64,000 nt of DNA from Gossypium raimondii (lineage: Eukaryota; Streptophyta; Magnoliopsida; Malvales; Malvaceae). Where the stretch lies: NCBI RefSeq assembly GCF_025698545.1, contig NC_068566.1, forward strand, positions 45,611,192 to 45,675,191, read 5' to 3'. Position numbers and translations under genes: made by a program. The notes beneath the pieces were generated by a model that saw only the letters and a list, made by a program, of their open reading frames with translations, ran no database searches and had not been told where the DNA came from. Positions 1 to 13,185 of this stretch are shown piece by piece (positions within the stretch are counted from its first letter, which is position 1; the number at the start of each line of letters is the position of its first letter).

Positions 1-880
1 TTCAGGCCAAGAGGTAAACGCGATAATTGAGAATTGAGGGAAGAGGACCAAAATCGATGTTGCGGAGGTGAAATCCCTACTAAAATGGTTCTGACAAAAA
101 ATGATAAATAGAGGATTAATCATATGAGATTCAAAGGAAAGACACAAAGGAGCTTGGAATTATTGTGAGTTCCACGCTAAAGAAGGTCATGAAATCCAAG
201 AATGCGTTGAGTTCAGGGCCCTAGTGCAAAATTTGATGGATAACAAAGAAATTGAATTTTATGAAGATGTCAAGGGCTTAGAAGAAGAAGATGTGTGCAC
301 CTCAGAAGAAGGGTCGATAGAGAAGGTCTATAAGGTCAACCACCCAGTGGTGATTATTTTACGGCCGATAAATTATGAAGCAGGGACACAAGTTGCACCG
401 AGAGTCATTATTCAGAAACCCGTGGCTTTTCCTATAAAGGTAGCAAAAGGGTTCCATGGAATTATGACTGCAACGTGATGATCCCGGGAGAGGAGAACCC
501 GATTAGCACTTCAGATGAGGGCCAGGATATGGGTTTCTACACGCGCAGTGGGAGGTGCTATGATCCTGCAAATACAAAAACCGAGCTTGTTAAAGGAAAA
601 GCCTCGGCGGTCGAACATAAGAAAGAAAAGACGGCTAGACTTGAATCACCTGTTAATGAGCCGGTACCTGAGAAAGAGGCTAAGAAATTCTTGAAATTCT
701 TAAAGTATAGTTAGTATAGTGTTGTAAAACAGCTACACAAACAACCAGCTCGCATATCAGTACTAGCTTTGCTCTTAAGCTCAGAGACATATCGTAGTGC
801 ATTGATGAAAGTGTTAAATGAAACTTATGTCACTGATGATATCTCTGTAAACAAGTTAGAATGTCTGGTTAATAATATAA
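1..880 (+). mobile_element. Ty3/gypsy-type gag-pol relic (fragment)
   Basis: Translation of the plus strand gives a zinc-knuckle-like stretch (CEFHAKEGHEIQEC, around 160-210), then an acidic linker and a stretch ending in a KVLNETYV motif around 810-830. These resemble the C-terminal gag and pre-protease part of Ty3/gypsy polyproteins of dicots. It is an old, broken fossil with several breaks. Its left part lies outside the window and no LTR is seen. Coding similarity stops near 880 at a 29-bp inverted repeat. Family placement rests on remembered motifs; the lineage within Ty3/gypsy is uncertain. Confidence 0.6.
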
Positions 881-905
881 GTTTCATTTAACACTTTCAT
901 CAATG
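800..905. repeat. 29-bp perfect inverted repeat (800-828 / 877-905)
   Basis: The two arms are exact reverse complements by eye, with a 48-bp loop. The left arm is the normal continuation of the gypsy-like reading frame; the right arm is its reverse complement and coincides with the end of recognisable coding similarity. This looks like a fold-back (snap-back) copying event at a rearrangement breakpoint. Confidence 0.85.
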
Positions 906-1172
906 TAGTTGTTAGAATGAGAGATCAATTCTTGGATTAATATTTTGTCCTTCTTTTTCAATTTAGATGTTGTATGGGATTAAATTTGGGGTTGACCTTA
1001 AGGATACTATCCTTGGGAGATCATTTCTTAACCTAAAAATCCTTTAAAGTTTAAAACAAATCAAAACAAAATTCTACCAATTCAAAAACATTAAAAAAAT
1101 ATATCAAATTATTTTAAATTTGTGTTTTTAAGATTTTAAAATCTTGAAAATGTTTTGTGAAATTTTTCATTT
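906..1172. other. AT-rich spacer, no gene seen
   Basis: No open frame or recognisable repeat end was found between the gypsy-like relic and the first long-TIR element. Confidence 0.5.
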
Positions 1173-1720
1173 AGGGTAAAGTACGCTCAAGATCACTAAA
1201 TTATTAGTAAGTTTATGTTTGGGTCACTCAACTTCAAAAGGTTACAAAATGGTCACTAAACGATTCGAAAGTTTTCATTTAAGTCAGTAGGCTATTAAAA
1301 TCACTGTTGTATAGCCTTCTCTATTTGCACCACTTGCACCAATCGAAAGCTCTCCTCTCCTCTTTTACAGTTTAGTTTTTTCATGAAACAACTTTGAACA
1401 TCACAAATTTATGAATCAAAATCCAAACAGCTTTCTTCTTCGATCTCTGACACTAACCACCAGATCGACATGGATTTAAGGTATGTCTACTTGTCAATGA
1501 GTACTGATCCTCTGTACCAATCGTTGAATCATCGCTTGGAGCTCGCTAGTCAAACTTAGAAAAACTCAACTTAATGATTTAAATAAAAAATTTTCTAATA
1601 GTTCAATGACTTAAATGAAAACTTTCGAAAAGTACAATAACTATTTTGTAACTTTTTGAAGTTGAGAGATCAAAATGTAAACTTACTAATAGTTTGGTGA
1701 CATTGGGTATAATTTACCCT
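1173..1720. mobile_element. Non-autonomous DNA transposon with long TIRs
   Basis: The first ~110 bp and the last ~110 bp are imperfect inverted repeats: one end begins AGGGTAAAGTACGC, the other ends ATAATTTACCCT, and both share CTCAACTTCAAAA and TTTCGAAAGTTTTCATTTAAG blocks in opposite orientation. Long TIRs without coding capacity fit a Mutator-like MITE. No 9-bp target duplication is visible by eye; only TA is shared at the ends, so the superfamily is uncertain. A decayed relative lies at 16352-16545. Confidence 0.7.
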
Positions 1721-1994
1721 AGAGTTTACTATTTATCCCCAAAAGAATTTAAGGTGAAACGAAAAAAACTGAAAATCTGTTGAAGTATTTTTAGTTTAAA
1801 AAAGTAGGGTCAAAACAAAATTAAAAAATTTTAACGTGTTGAACTTGTTTGAAAAAAAAATTAACGTCTTTTAACTAATTACGAGTCTTAAGCTTACCTT
1901 TTTTTATACAATACCTAAAATTAGGCATAATTCTTCCTCATTTCTTAAATAGGAACCATACTAATTCTCAACCGGCCATTCATTCTAATGCTTA

Positions 1995-2144
1995 GGGTGG
2001 GTTTAGATGGGCGATTGGGTGCGGTGCGGTGCGTTTAGTTTACTTTTTGTCTCACGCTACAGTATCGCTGCAGTGTCTAATCTCACCGCCACCACTGTTT
2101 TTACACTAACTGCAGGTAAACGCACCGCCCATCCAAACTCACCC
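1995..2144. mobile_element. Tourist-like MITE (150 bp), copy 1
   Basis: Terminal inverted repeats GGGTGGGTTTAGATGGGCG and CGCCCATCCAAACTCACCC are flanked on both sides by TTA (1992-1994 and 2145-2147), the target duplication of PIF/Harbinger Tourist MITEs. There is no coding capacity. It ends about 195 bp upstream of the TATA-like box of the C2-domain gene. A second family member is at 17050-17184. Confidence 0.85.
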
Positions 2145-2340
2145 TTAAAGTATCTTGAAGCTCCAAACCTCTTTTTAAGTAGTATACTCATACGAGGATA
2201 ACACTTAATGGGTAAATCTACTCAAGCACTTAAAACTTTTAGGAATCTTTAATAACATTGGTGCGATAAAAAGACGCATTTTTCTCTTTAAATCCTTTTG
2301 CTATTGGACGGCAAGTTGTACGGTCTCCATAATGTGTTGT

Positions 2341-2349
2341 TTTATATAG
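2341..2349 (+). promoter_or_regulatory. Putative TATA box of the C2-domain gene
   Basis: TTTATATAG lies about 95 bp upstream of the ATG at 2443, a usual distance for a plant core promoter with a short leader. It was identified by sequence and position only. Confidence 0.5.
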
Positions 2350-2442
2350 TTTAAGTCGGCTATTAGTACCTATCAATCTATCACTAAATCACCTCTTATC
2401 CAACTCCACCCAAAGCAAAAAAGGGTCGTCTCTGAAACATCC

Positions 2443-2922
2443 ATGGCCGACAATTGCTCATTGCCACAGTTCGTAATGGAGTTAACAGTCTTGCCAATTG
2501 AGAACCTTAAAAAACAAGCTTCTTGTGGTCTCTTTACTCGACATTTAAGACTCCATATATCTCTCACTAAGTTCAATGGTGTGAAAAATCTTTGCGAAGT
2601 TAATGCTGAGAAATCTACATTTGGTGAAAGCTTTGTGGTACCAATAGAATCCACCTTCTTCGCTAATAACTCTTACATAAATCTTCAACTACACACCAAA
2701 AGGCTCCTTGGTCGTAAGGATTTACTAGGTTGGTGTCAGATTCCGGCTGCTGATATTGGGGAACCGCCGGTAGGGTCAGTCCGGTACTTGAGTTACAAGC
2801 TACGGGGGAAATATGGTTCAAGGGGTAATAAGATTGTTGATCTCCGGTTAAAGTTGGAAAGTTATGGTTGCCCTATGCACGCCGGTCAGGAGGTTATTGG
2901 CACGCCGGTGGTGGCTAGGTAG
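2443..2922 (+). CDS. C2-domain protein (SRC2/BAP-like), 159 aa
   Basis: Single-exon gene. The protein is almost entirely one C2 domain (about residues 9-140): a hydrophobic first strand (FVMELTVLPIENL), a middle strand pattern, and the RYLSYKLRGKYG motif followed by KIVDLRLKLE, which is typical of plant SRC2-like and BON1-associated (BAP) proteins. Such proteins bind membranes, some in a calcium-dependent way, and act in defence and stress signalling. The acidic loop residues expected for strong calcium binding are sparse, so binding may be weak or calcium-independent (inference). The start is the first ATG after a TATA-like box. A Tourist MITE sits about 300 bp upstream. The gene is convergent with the MUN-domain gene 2.6 kb downstream. 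Confidence 0.85.
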   Translation: MADNCSLPQFVMELTVLPIENLKKQASCGLFTRHLRLHISLTKFNGVKNLCEVNAEKSTFGESFVVPIESTFFANNSYINLQLHTKRLLGRKDLLGWCQIPAADIGEPPVGSVRYLSYKLRGKYGSRGNKIVDLRLKLESYGCPMHAGQEVIGTPVVAR

Positions 2923-5540
2923 CCGCCGAGTAATTATGCCTGCCAAATCAACTGACTGAAAGAGGGTTGGTCTCATTTATTTTGTATAAAGGTCCTTGTG
3001 TTATTCTCTTTTGTGAAACCTCTTTATTATTAACATTGAAAATTGAACTTTGAACTTTCATATAATGTGTAATGTACTAATTGTATAAAGATATCGTCTA
3101 CTTTAATACTCGTAACATTCTTCTATGTATCAATACACGTTGACTTGACAACAATAAATATATCAATGTTTCTATTATTATATGATTGATTTTAATTTTA
3201 AATATAATTTTATTATTCAATTTAGCTTTTCTTTTCTAATTTTGTGTATTGCTTTAGAACAGAAATAAAAAAATTTAAATAATTTAATCAATCTAAAAAA
3301 TCACATTCAAAACCCAAAACCAAGCGTATAACATGTAACATTCATTTATGCGATTTTACAAAATTAGCAAATAAACTAAACGATATTAAAATTTTGGAGT
3401 ACACATATATGACAAAAGTGGTACCATATCCGCATTGAATGAGAGCTCAAGAACTATACGTCAAATTAACCTTTCATTTGAAATTTATATTTACATTTTG
3501 AAACTTATATTTGGCACGACTTGTTTTTAAAATTATAACATTACACCTTGATTTTATTGTTTTACTGTTAAACAAATACTATAGTGTTTCTTCTTTTACT
3601 CATTTACAATATACAAAAATTTGTTCAAAGAGTGTCATAACATAAATTTAAAAAATAAACAATATCAAATTATTTGACAAAAATTTTAAAAAAAAATCAC
3701 CTCAAAACACTAAACTCATTAAAAATGTGAATGACAGGTATCTTCTTCACTAGAACCGACAACATTAGCTGGGTTAGGGGTTGTTATCAAATAGTGGGAC
3801 GAAAAATGCATAGCTGGGTTTGTGACTGTGGTTTTGGTTTTTTGACTTTTTACGACAAATAAGAAAAAGGGATTTATTTGTTATGAATAAAAAAATATAC
3901 TAGAACGGATAAGTTTCATTACGTGGACTTCTTATCATTGAAATATATATAAAACAAATGATAATGATAATGATAATGATAATGATAATGATAATGATAA
4001 CGTGAGCTTGGAAACAATTTATCCACTTCTAACGTTCTTCCACTGTTTATATTGCAAATAATCCACAAGTTATAAACTTCTAAATAATCATAATTATGCA
4101 AAGAATCATAAAAGTTCTTTCAAATTTCTTTTTGCTCTCAACCTTTTTTTTCCGTAAATTATTATATACAAATTTACTACAGAATTTATTTATGAAAATT
4201 ATCCTCGAAATTACCACTCTTTTGCATTTGCAAATCAACAGACACAATAAAGACAAATAAAACCTTTAAAAAGTGATATAATTATACACTTTGAAACCTT
4301 TAATTTTTTTAATTATCTTATTCTTAACCCATATAAGAACGGATAATACTAAGACGAAATAATTATCCATTTTAATGAGTAGGGATAACAATAAATGAAT
4401 TCAAGTCAACCTATAACATCATCAAATAGAGCAAAGGGAAGAAAATGAATTGACACTCATTTTCGGTAATTAAAAAAAAATCCACATAATTAATGGAAGA
4501 TAATAAAAATTGATTAAAGTCGGCCTATTACATCATATAATAGAGAAAAAGGAAGAAAATGAATGAAAACCGATGTCCTTTCACTACTTCAAACCCAAAA
4601 TATTAGGATCTCTCATTCCCTTCAACAATTGCAACCAGCTAAAACATATGAAATAAGAAAAACAAGAGCCAAAAAATGAAAGTTTACAGTTTGATCACTA
4701 CTAAAACAAAACTTGGATAGGTATTTAGTTATTGGGGTAGGCCTCGTTTCTCTCGGTATTCTTGGTTTGGAGGGTAGATTTACACGAATTTGTACCGACA
4801 GAACATTACATTCATAAATAAGTTGTATGCATGATGCCTAAGTCCCTAATTAGTGTTACCACCATTGGCCTTTTTTACTTGCATGCAACTATAAATAAAT
4901 TGGATTTAGAGACCCAGCTCATTTTCTAAGCACAAGGAGACAGCTAGAATGCTCTATTGAGATTTGATGAAGATATAAATAAAGCCCTATATGCAAACAT
5001 GATTTCGCAGCTACATTACCTTCCAACATTTCTGATTTCGTTTGTTGCTCCTTGAATTTTCTTCTTCATCGATTTAAAACTACTTTGTCGTTTCTTGTTC
5101 CAGCGAATTGAGGTGCTTCGCTTAAGAACATCTGACATACGAGGCAATCTTGAGGTCGAATCCCCTAAGGGAGTATCGTCATAATCTAGTCAAGAATTGA
5201 TCAGCCAAAATTTCAGTAGATGAAAACTATTGATAACCAAGAATTAATCATCAATTCAATATGCAAACAGTTTATCGTGGCTTCCAACTCTCATGATGTA
5301 AAGCATTTGAACATACCCTAAAGCATAACAATTATCATAAGCTGCTAAATTTCTGAACATCAATTAAGCATATCTTTAGAGCTCATGTGTAGAGCAAAGG
5401 AAATACTATTACTAAACATTAATTAACGAAAACAGCCTGTAACATTAATTAAATGATAACTTTGTTCCTTGAATAGCCTGTTCTTTCGATTCATTCATAT
5501 TTCTGGTAAATTGCTTATATTTCCAATAACACTTTTGTAG
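2923..5540. other. Intergenic, AT-rich, between convergent genes
   Basis: No gene was recognised. It contains the 3' UTR of the C2 gene, a 6-bp microsatellite at 3958-4000, and presumably the 3' UTR of the minus-strand MUN gene near 5400-5540. Short open frames here are low-complexity. Confidence 0.6.
3958..4000. repeat. Microsatellite (ATAATG)n, about 7 copies
   Basis: Uninterrupted hexanucleotide repeat. It produces a spurious Tyr-His repeat frame on the minus strand. Confidence 0.95.
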
Positions 5541-8500
5541 CTACACTGCATAGAAAGTATCACCTGAAGACATGGGTAGCTGATATTGCACTTTTAAGAA
5601 CTTTGATGCCTCCCTATCTTTCTTGTGGCATAATACTCGCATTAAAATGTGAGCATCCCCCAAGTTTGTATGGCCTTGTTTGTTTGAATCTAATCCCATT
5701 GAAATGAGCTCACTTGCAGTCATTAGCATTTGAATAACAGTTTCGGTCTGCCAAAAAGCAATGATTAAACCAATGTACTACGAATTTTGCTATACACAAG
5801 AAACACTTAAAAGTATAAGCTGGCCAACCTGAAGAGAAAACATGTGAAGAATGCGTTCAGCAAATTTTGCTTCCTGCTCAACTAAAGACTCTGGAAGGCC
5901 TTCTCCATCGGCAATGAAAAATTCCTAGAATAAGACAATACACTTCTATTAGCTAGTAAATAATTCATAGAGATAATATCCTGAATACATGCATCAAGGT
6001 TGTTGGCACTTTTTATAGAAAGTGTCATGCTTATTGAACATGAAATGTATTTTTTCATGCAATACAAACCTTTAGTGTCAAAAGGTCTTCTTCCATAAGG
6101 ATGATATCCGAATCAGAGAAGGCACGGCAAGGACCTCCATCAAGTAATACCCAAACAAAGCCTTCCTGAGACATGATGGAAACAAAAAGTTAAGTTGTTA
6201 AACAAGGGCATTAACGGATCACAGGAGGACAAGCCACGAGCATACCAATGAAGCCTTATAAATACTTATAACTACAACATCTCTAACAGCATCATCTATC
6301 ACGCCACATACATTGTCCAGAACCTGCATTCAAGCTAGCCAATATTAGCACAATATATCTTTAAAGGGGTAGCAAAAAATTAAAACTAATGTGACAGAGA
6401 AAAGAAATGTTTAAAAATTCCTACAAATATTCATAGGTGCAACCATGCACACAACAAAAGAGAGAAATAGAAAGATTGGAGAAGGCAGAAGCCATCTACT
6501 TTAGTGTATTACCATGTCGAAATCGGGAAGAAAATTCTCCAAACGAGTGCTTTCAACATTGCCGCGATATAAATGAAACAGGAATGCATCTCTAAGATCC
6601 CAAAACACAACTCTTGTTCCTAGAAATTATTTAAATAGAAAGAAGTTGAAATTTAAGAATAATAGTAATAATATAATCAATCCTCAGTAGCGAAGATTAG
6701 AAAATAAAAATATTTTGCAGTCTTTAAAAGAAAATGCAAGCGGCTCACCAATCAGGTCACAAGTTTTTTGGCCAATATCTTTAGCAGTATCCCTGATGAT
6801 GTTAAAGGTCGTACCAAAGAGTTCATCTACTGTTTCGTTATGTGTTAGTGAGTCACTCTCCAAAATCTCCACAGGCTCTTCTTCAGCTGGATGAAAGGAA
6901 GGAAACTATCAAGATCATAATAACCACAAAACTGTAGAAAGGAGGGAGGGATCTAAATATAAAATAAAATACGGAAGATCCTGAAATTAATATAACCATT
7001 ATGAATAAAATGACTAAAAATGTCCTTCCAAAATCCAAATCTCAATTGTTAAGTTTCTTTTCACTTAAAAAGAAAGTTCGTGTTGTATATGGCAACGCTC
7101 TTAATGCTGTTTCATGTTGGTCTGTTCATCTCCTATAAATGATCATTCATATAAAACAACCAGAACTAGTGTGCAGTAATACTTCATCCAACTTTATGTG
7201 GTAGAGACATCTTGCCTTTTCCAGTTGTACAATTAGCTTTTACATCCAGAAATACATACATTCATGCCATCATTGCATCACAGCCTATGATTCCTGTTAT
7301 TAGTTACATGCATATATAACTTACCCTGTGTTTGGTTAAGGGATGGCCTTACAGCTGCCCAAGAGTTTCGAATGTCATCTTCAAGTACGCCAACCTGTTT
7401 CTGAATATACTGCATGGAAACAAGAATATGCCACAAGCATAAGTTGACAGTATTCTGAGAATTTTGCATTGTAATACCCAAGATATAGATACATGACCCG
7501 TTACTAGAAATTATTATCACAAATAAAAACCTAGTAATAGATATAAGTCAAGAGAGTAAAAATAATTATCTCAAGTAAAACCACAGTGAAAATGCCATTT
7601 TGGAAATCTCGTAACTGCCAATATAATTCTAAGCCAGCGTTTAAATCTTGCATACTGCAAATTTGAACCAACTCTACATCACATTTATTAAACCATGTAC
7701 TCGATCCGGATAAAAAAACAACTGGCTTACTTTTGGAGATTTACAATCAACTCTAAATGTTTTTGACAAGAAAGTAAGTAGAAATATCAAGTAATCCAAA
7801 AACAATTTGGAAAAGGACTACATCAATACCTGCTAGGTATAAGAACGAATACAACCAAATCAAAAGCAAAAACAAGTACAGAATTCTTCAAAGACAGGAA
7901 AGGAACTTTGGTATATTACGTAAAAAGTCTTAATGGATTTTGAGCAATGTTGAAATGACTGATCTTAGGCTGCATTCAGATTAGACTTTCCTGTTCTAAA
8001 CTCAATGCAGATTTAGCTCAGACTAAATAGTTTTTAGATTGAAGATAAAATTATGTGTTAAATCTTATATGTTCTTAAAAAGCTGAAAATTGATTTGCAT
8101 AATCCCAAAAGACAGTTCCTGCAACAAGAGTGAACATACCCAAAATTTGTTTATTTGTAACAAAATACATTATAAGGTAATCAATACTTTTAAAAATGAT
8201 CAGACTACCTGAAGGGTGTTCAGCCGGATGCAGAGTTTGGGTATTGTCAGTTCATTCAATCTATCAAGCATGATGTCATCTAAGACTTTGTATTCATTCA
8301 ACCTCTTCTTAATTAGTGGAATAGCTGTCTCAGTGTAACGAGTCAATGGAGGGGCCGATGGGTAGAGATGATTCTTCTCAACTGCAATATTTAATGTACC
8401 ATCATCACGTTGTAAAATATATTCGGTAATATGAGCAATTGACGAGAAGAAACTTCCATAATCTAATAATATTAACAATAATGAAGAAAAGCACTAAGAC

Positions 8501-11500
8501 TATCAATTGCAAAAAGAAAAAAACTTGAAAAGGCATGCAGAAGATCCGTGACATTAAAAACACAAGCAAATAAACAAAGAGTAATTTGGATCCAGGCTAC
8601 ATAGCTACCACTAGATGTTCAACTAGAACAAAAGAATTAGCTACACCCTAGCAGTACCAAGGATTTCAAAGAAAAGGTGTAGGCATAGAAAGGTTGCTTT
8701 CAGCTAATAACAATGAGGTAATAACCATCATGAAAATAATAACAAGATAATGCCCTAACTTTCCCAAGCACAATTCAAAGATAGGAAACAAAACATAGGT
8801 ACTACCTAACTGATTGAGAACTCTCTGCAGATATGCATCCAAACTGTGGAAAACTATAGATAGAAGGGCTTGCAGATGAGTAATGTCCAGAGGGAGATTC
8901 ATTCCAAAGAGTTGATCCACTGTCTGCAAGTTAACACAGTTAAGAGAAACAAGAAACCATAAACCACAAATACAACTAAGCAAATGAGATTCAATTATTA
9001 CAATTTAAATATAAAATAATAGAATTAAATACATGAAAAGTTATTACTATCTTTCCTGGTTGAAGGTGCATTTACAGCTTTTATTTAGCACTCATGAAAC
9101 TTAGTAAGGGTGAGATTCCTAAGGCAAGGATATCTATTGCATCAAAGAGCAATCTATGGATATGGAAATTCCCACATACAAAAAACACATAAGAGAATTA
9201 CAGGCCCTAAATCCAGAGATGGCTTACCTCCTCCAATATCCTAAAAACTTCAACTATTGATGCTGCCTGCCTTTGATGAAATGACAACGGCTCCCAATCC
9301 TGCACATTACAAAAAGTAAGATGTGGTTTAACCATTGTTCCAGAGTTCCGGCAATTTTAATTTGAAACAACTCATGATAACTGTCTGTTAGTAAGACAAA
9401 CACAGGATACTTATATTTCATACATTCAAACATGTTATCATATATCAGCATCAAATCCAATTAAGGATAAAAACAACCTACCTTGGCTTGAAAGGTAGGT
9501 CAAAATCATCATCTTCTGTCACTCATTGACAAAAGTAGCTCAAGAAAATAGAACCAAAGGGATTTGTGACCACAAAAATATTTTTAGAGGGAGAAAGAAA
9601 AGAACAGAGGCAAGAAGAAAGAAAATATGTGTGAGTCTGTGCAATGAACACAAAAAAAGAGGAAAATTAAACAAAATCAAAGACGCAACAAATAAGAGCT
9701 AGAGACAAAGAAAAAAATAAGTCAACAAGTTCAGTTGTCAATATGAGTCTATCAAATGTTTCATTTTCTCACTTTTGTCTCAAAAAATTCATAACCATGT
9801 ACAGGTACAAATCTATACAGTCTCAGTATGAATTGATACCATCCTACTATACAGAAAAAGAATAAATTAACATAATCCTACTATGGAACTAACCTCAAGT
9901 TCCAATGCTCTTCTTGTCCATTCCAGTATGTGAGTATGCTGACCAATCACCCAATCAATAATTAATGGCCCTGAGACTTTTTCAATCTGCACACAAGTAA
10001 ATCAAAATTAATACTCCACTTAGTCATCACGTTATTATCTAAACCCATACATCAAAAGCACTTTCTTTTGGAAATGTTTAGCTCCTAAATATTTCTATGT
10101 GGAACATTTTCCAACCTGCACGATACCATTACCCACTCCACTACTTGCATCAACCTAAATAATATCGGATGCACAAAGAAAATTATGTTTAAGATCATCA
10201 TTAATCCTAAATCAAAGTTTTTCTTTTATAACCAGAAGTCCACAAAACAGCAAGTGAACCAATAAGCAAAATCATGTCCAGCTGTTGTCTGTAAAGTGCA
10301 CCTCTCTGTATTTCAGTTAACATATTATTCTTAAAAAGGGACCAAATAAGGATTGAATGACATGATATCGGTCACATTTAAATTAAGATCCAGGGGGCTT
10401 TAAAAAATTGATAGAATGTTCAAATATCAGACTAATGAGTTCAGAAAGTATTTAATCCTTAGAGAAAAACAATTGCTTCTCCATTGAAAAGAAAACACTA
10501 GCTAGTAATATGTGAATCATGAACAAAGAATAACACCAGAAAAGAATAAAAAGGTAATATTGCAGGAAGCAAACAACGAGGAGAAATACAATAACAGATA
10601 CAAGATAGAATGATAATGCAGAGACATAAGTTTACAAACATGATTCAAAACACTTTGATAAGTAATACAGTATCATAAAATGCAAACAAATAACCTGGTA
10701 ATGGTCCAAATATGGTCTAGGAGAGTGCTGCACTTTCTGTTCCTCAAGAGCAGAAGTATAAAGTTGGCCAAGTTCGTTGTCCAGGGCATAGGCAGCAGGA
10801 AGCACTGATCTAGCATCTTCAGATAAAGATGAGACTCCCTTTAGGAATGTAATCTACAAATTGACAAGAATAGTCTCCCAGTAAAGATACAGCATACTAC
10901 CAAATATAATTTCAACTAAAAGAGACTGTTTCATTTAAAAGGAACAAACCAGTATTTCCCCATAAAATTGGTGTAGTTTCTGCACTGAAATCATCATAGA
11001 TTCAGAAGACCACTGACGCAATACTGGGAAAAATATTTTTAACTCCCTGTCAGCAATCAGTCTTAGTTGGTTTGCAAGTAGAGCCAACCGATGTGTCCTT
11101 TCTTTAGATTCAAGAACAGTAACTGCCACCTAAAAATATAAACAGCTTTAATTGACTATCTGTGAAGAAATCTATACATGTATATATATCTATAGTTATA
11201 AAAAGACTCACCCTCCCGATCGCAGCTTCAAGAGACCTCTCTACATAACTTTTAACTTTCTCACGAGAAGCATTGACAATTACCTGCTTGGAGGAAAAAT
11301 TGTCATTAGATATACATAAGCTTGAAAAATTGTCAATAGATATACATAAGCTTCATCCTCAAATGGTAAGGAAGAGGCAATTGTTAAACCACATCTTACT
11401 TTTTGGTGTGTCCTTATGGCTGAGCTCTTTTCAGTTGGACAATTTGGTGTTTGATCTGGGCTTTTTATGTCCAACTAAAAAGAACTCAGCCAAGAGGAAA

Positions 11501-13154
11501 ACACCGGTTCATGCTATGAGCAAATTGCTTACTCACGACAGAATTGGGTAGCCATCCGATATGACCTTAGTAATAAGAGAAAACTTTGTATATGTTCAAC
11601 TTATTGCATAATAAACCAAGTGAAGCTGTAGTCAAACACAATTATATTGTCTGACAAAGCTCAAGCCAAAAGTAACATGCTATATTGAACTTGAGATTAG
11701 CTCAATTTTTAAATATTTACATCAATACGAGCTTCATCTTTTTACAAGTTCCAGATTTTAAAAGCTTATCAGGTTATATAAATAACATGTTTCATTGAAC
11801 AACCAAACATGTATGTAACTGTGCACCATCACGGTCAACCTTACCTTATCAGCACAATCAGCAGAACTGAGCAATCCTATAGTCGAAGCCAAAGCCACCA
11901 CTTTTTTGAAGTGAACAGGTTTCTGTGGAAAAAAAGAAGTTCGTAATTAACAGGTATAGAGTTCCATATTCACCCATAATCAGACAACAATAACTAAAAT
12001 AAAATAAAATTATTGAACAAAAGGATGTGCTTGGAAATAGAACCAAGAAAAAATTTAGCCAAACTAGCAACAAACCTCACTAAAATGTAGATGATAGTCT
12101 TGTAGTTTACTGTCACACCAAGTGCCTATGGACAGGAAAATGGACTGCACCAGATTTAGCTTTTTTTGACTGCCATTTCTTTCCTTTAAACATGTTATAC
12201 TATTCATATATTGCCCTTCATTACAGTCATCTTCTTTAGCAGATACAACTCTCTGCAACTGAAGAACAGCATGCTCCAACAAAGTGCCTTCAGCAGTGTC
12301 AACAAACTTCAATAGAGAAAATACCAATGGTTAAAAAGTTCATAATGAACAATAATTTTAATGACTTGAACACATAAATGAGTCGTAAATCAAAGATGAT
12401 ATATCATTGCTAAAGGATAAAGTTATGCAACAACAAACATTACAATAACATAAGACATACCTGTTGAACAAGAGCCCACCCATATAGAGCATCGTGCAAT
12501 TTATCGGTGATGCCTAAAGTGGACCAAGTCAGTTTTATAAGTGACAGTATTGCATCTGCTTCCTAGCAAAATTTTGAAATAACAAACTCATCAACATAAA
12601 AAGTAAATATTCTAGAAGTAATCACAAAAACTGTGCAAACAAAAAATCAAGCCAACAACAATATGACTAAGGATCTGCGTTGGCACCTCTATGAGTTGGC
12701 CTTCATCAAGAATGTCAAAAACACCATTCAATAATTTCTCATAAAGTCTAATGTTCAAATGATAAGCAGCTTGCCAGTAATAGGTTTCATTTTGCAGACC
12801 AAACTTCCCCTGCTGGAAGAACGCTTTTGATGCCACCTGTCTAATAGATGATATAATCTCAACTCGTTGAGCAGGAGACATTGCAACATCCCATTCCTAA
12901 AGCATCCAATGAACCAAGAATGTCTATTTAAATAATGATAATCAAGTGACAATTACAATTGAATTTGAAGCCATCTCGGTGCCACAAGTAATTCTCCATG
13001 AATATTTAAAATCCACACAGAGCATACCTTTGTATCTCTAATCTTTGCAAGACAAGTTTTAATGATTACACGTTCTGTTTCTGGAAGTTCAGCTGAAAAA
13101 TATAGAACTTCTTCTAGTATATTCACCTACAGAAATAATAATAATAATAATAAC

Positions 13155-13185
<31 letters not shown>

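Noticed and set aside
3919-4101. Open frame with a Tyr-His repeat
   Set aside because: It is the translation of the ATAATG microsatellite.
5150-5185. GAGGTCGAATCCCC, similar to a tRNA T-arm
   Set aside because: No matching acceptor stem, D-arm or A box at the right distance.
11273-11551. 92-codon open frame inside the MUN gene
   Set aside because: Lies in intron 11 over a palindrome and a tandem duplication; no domain.
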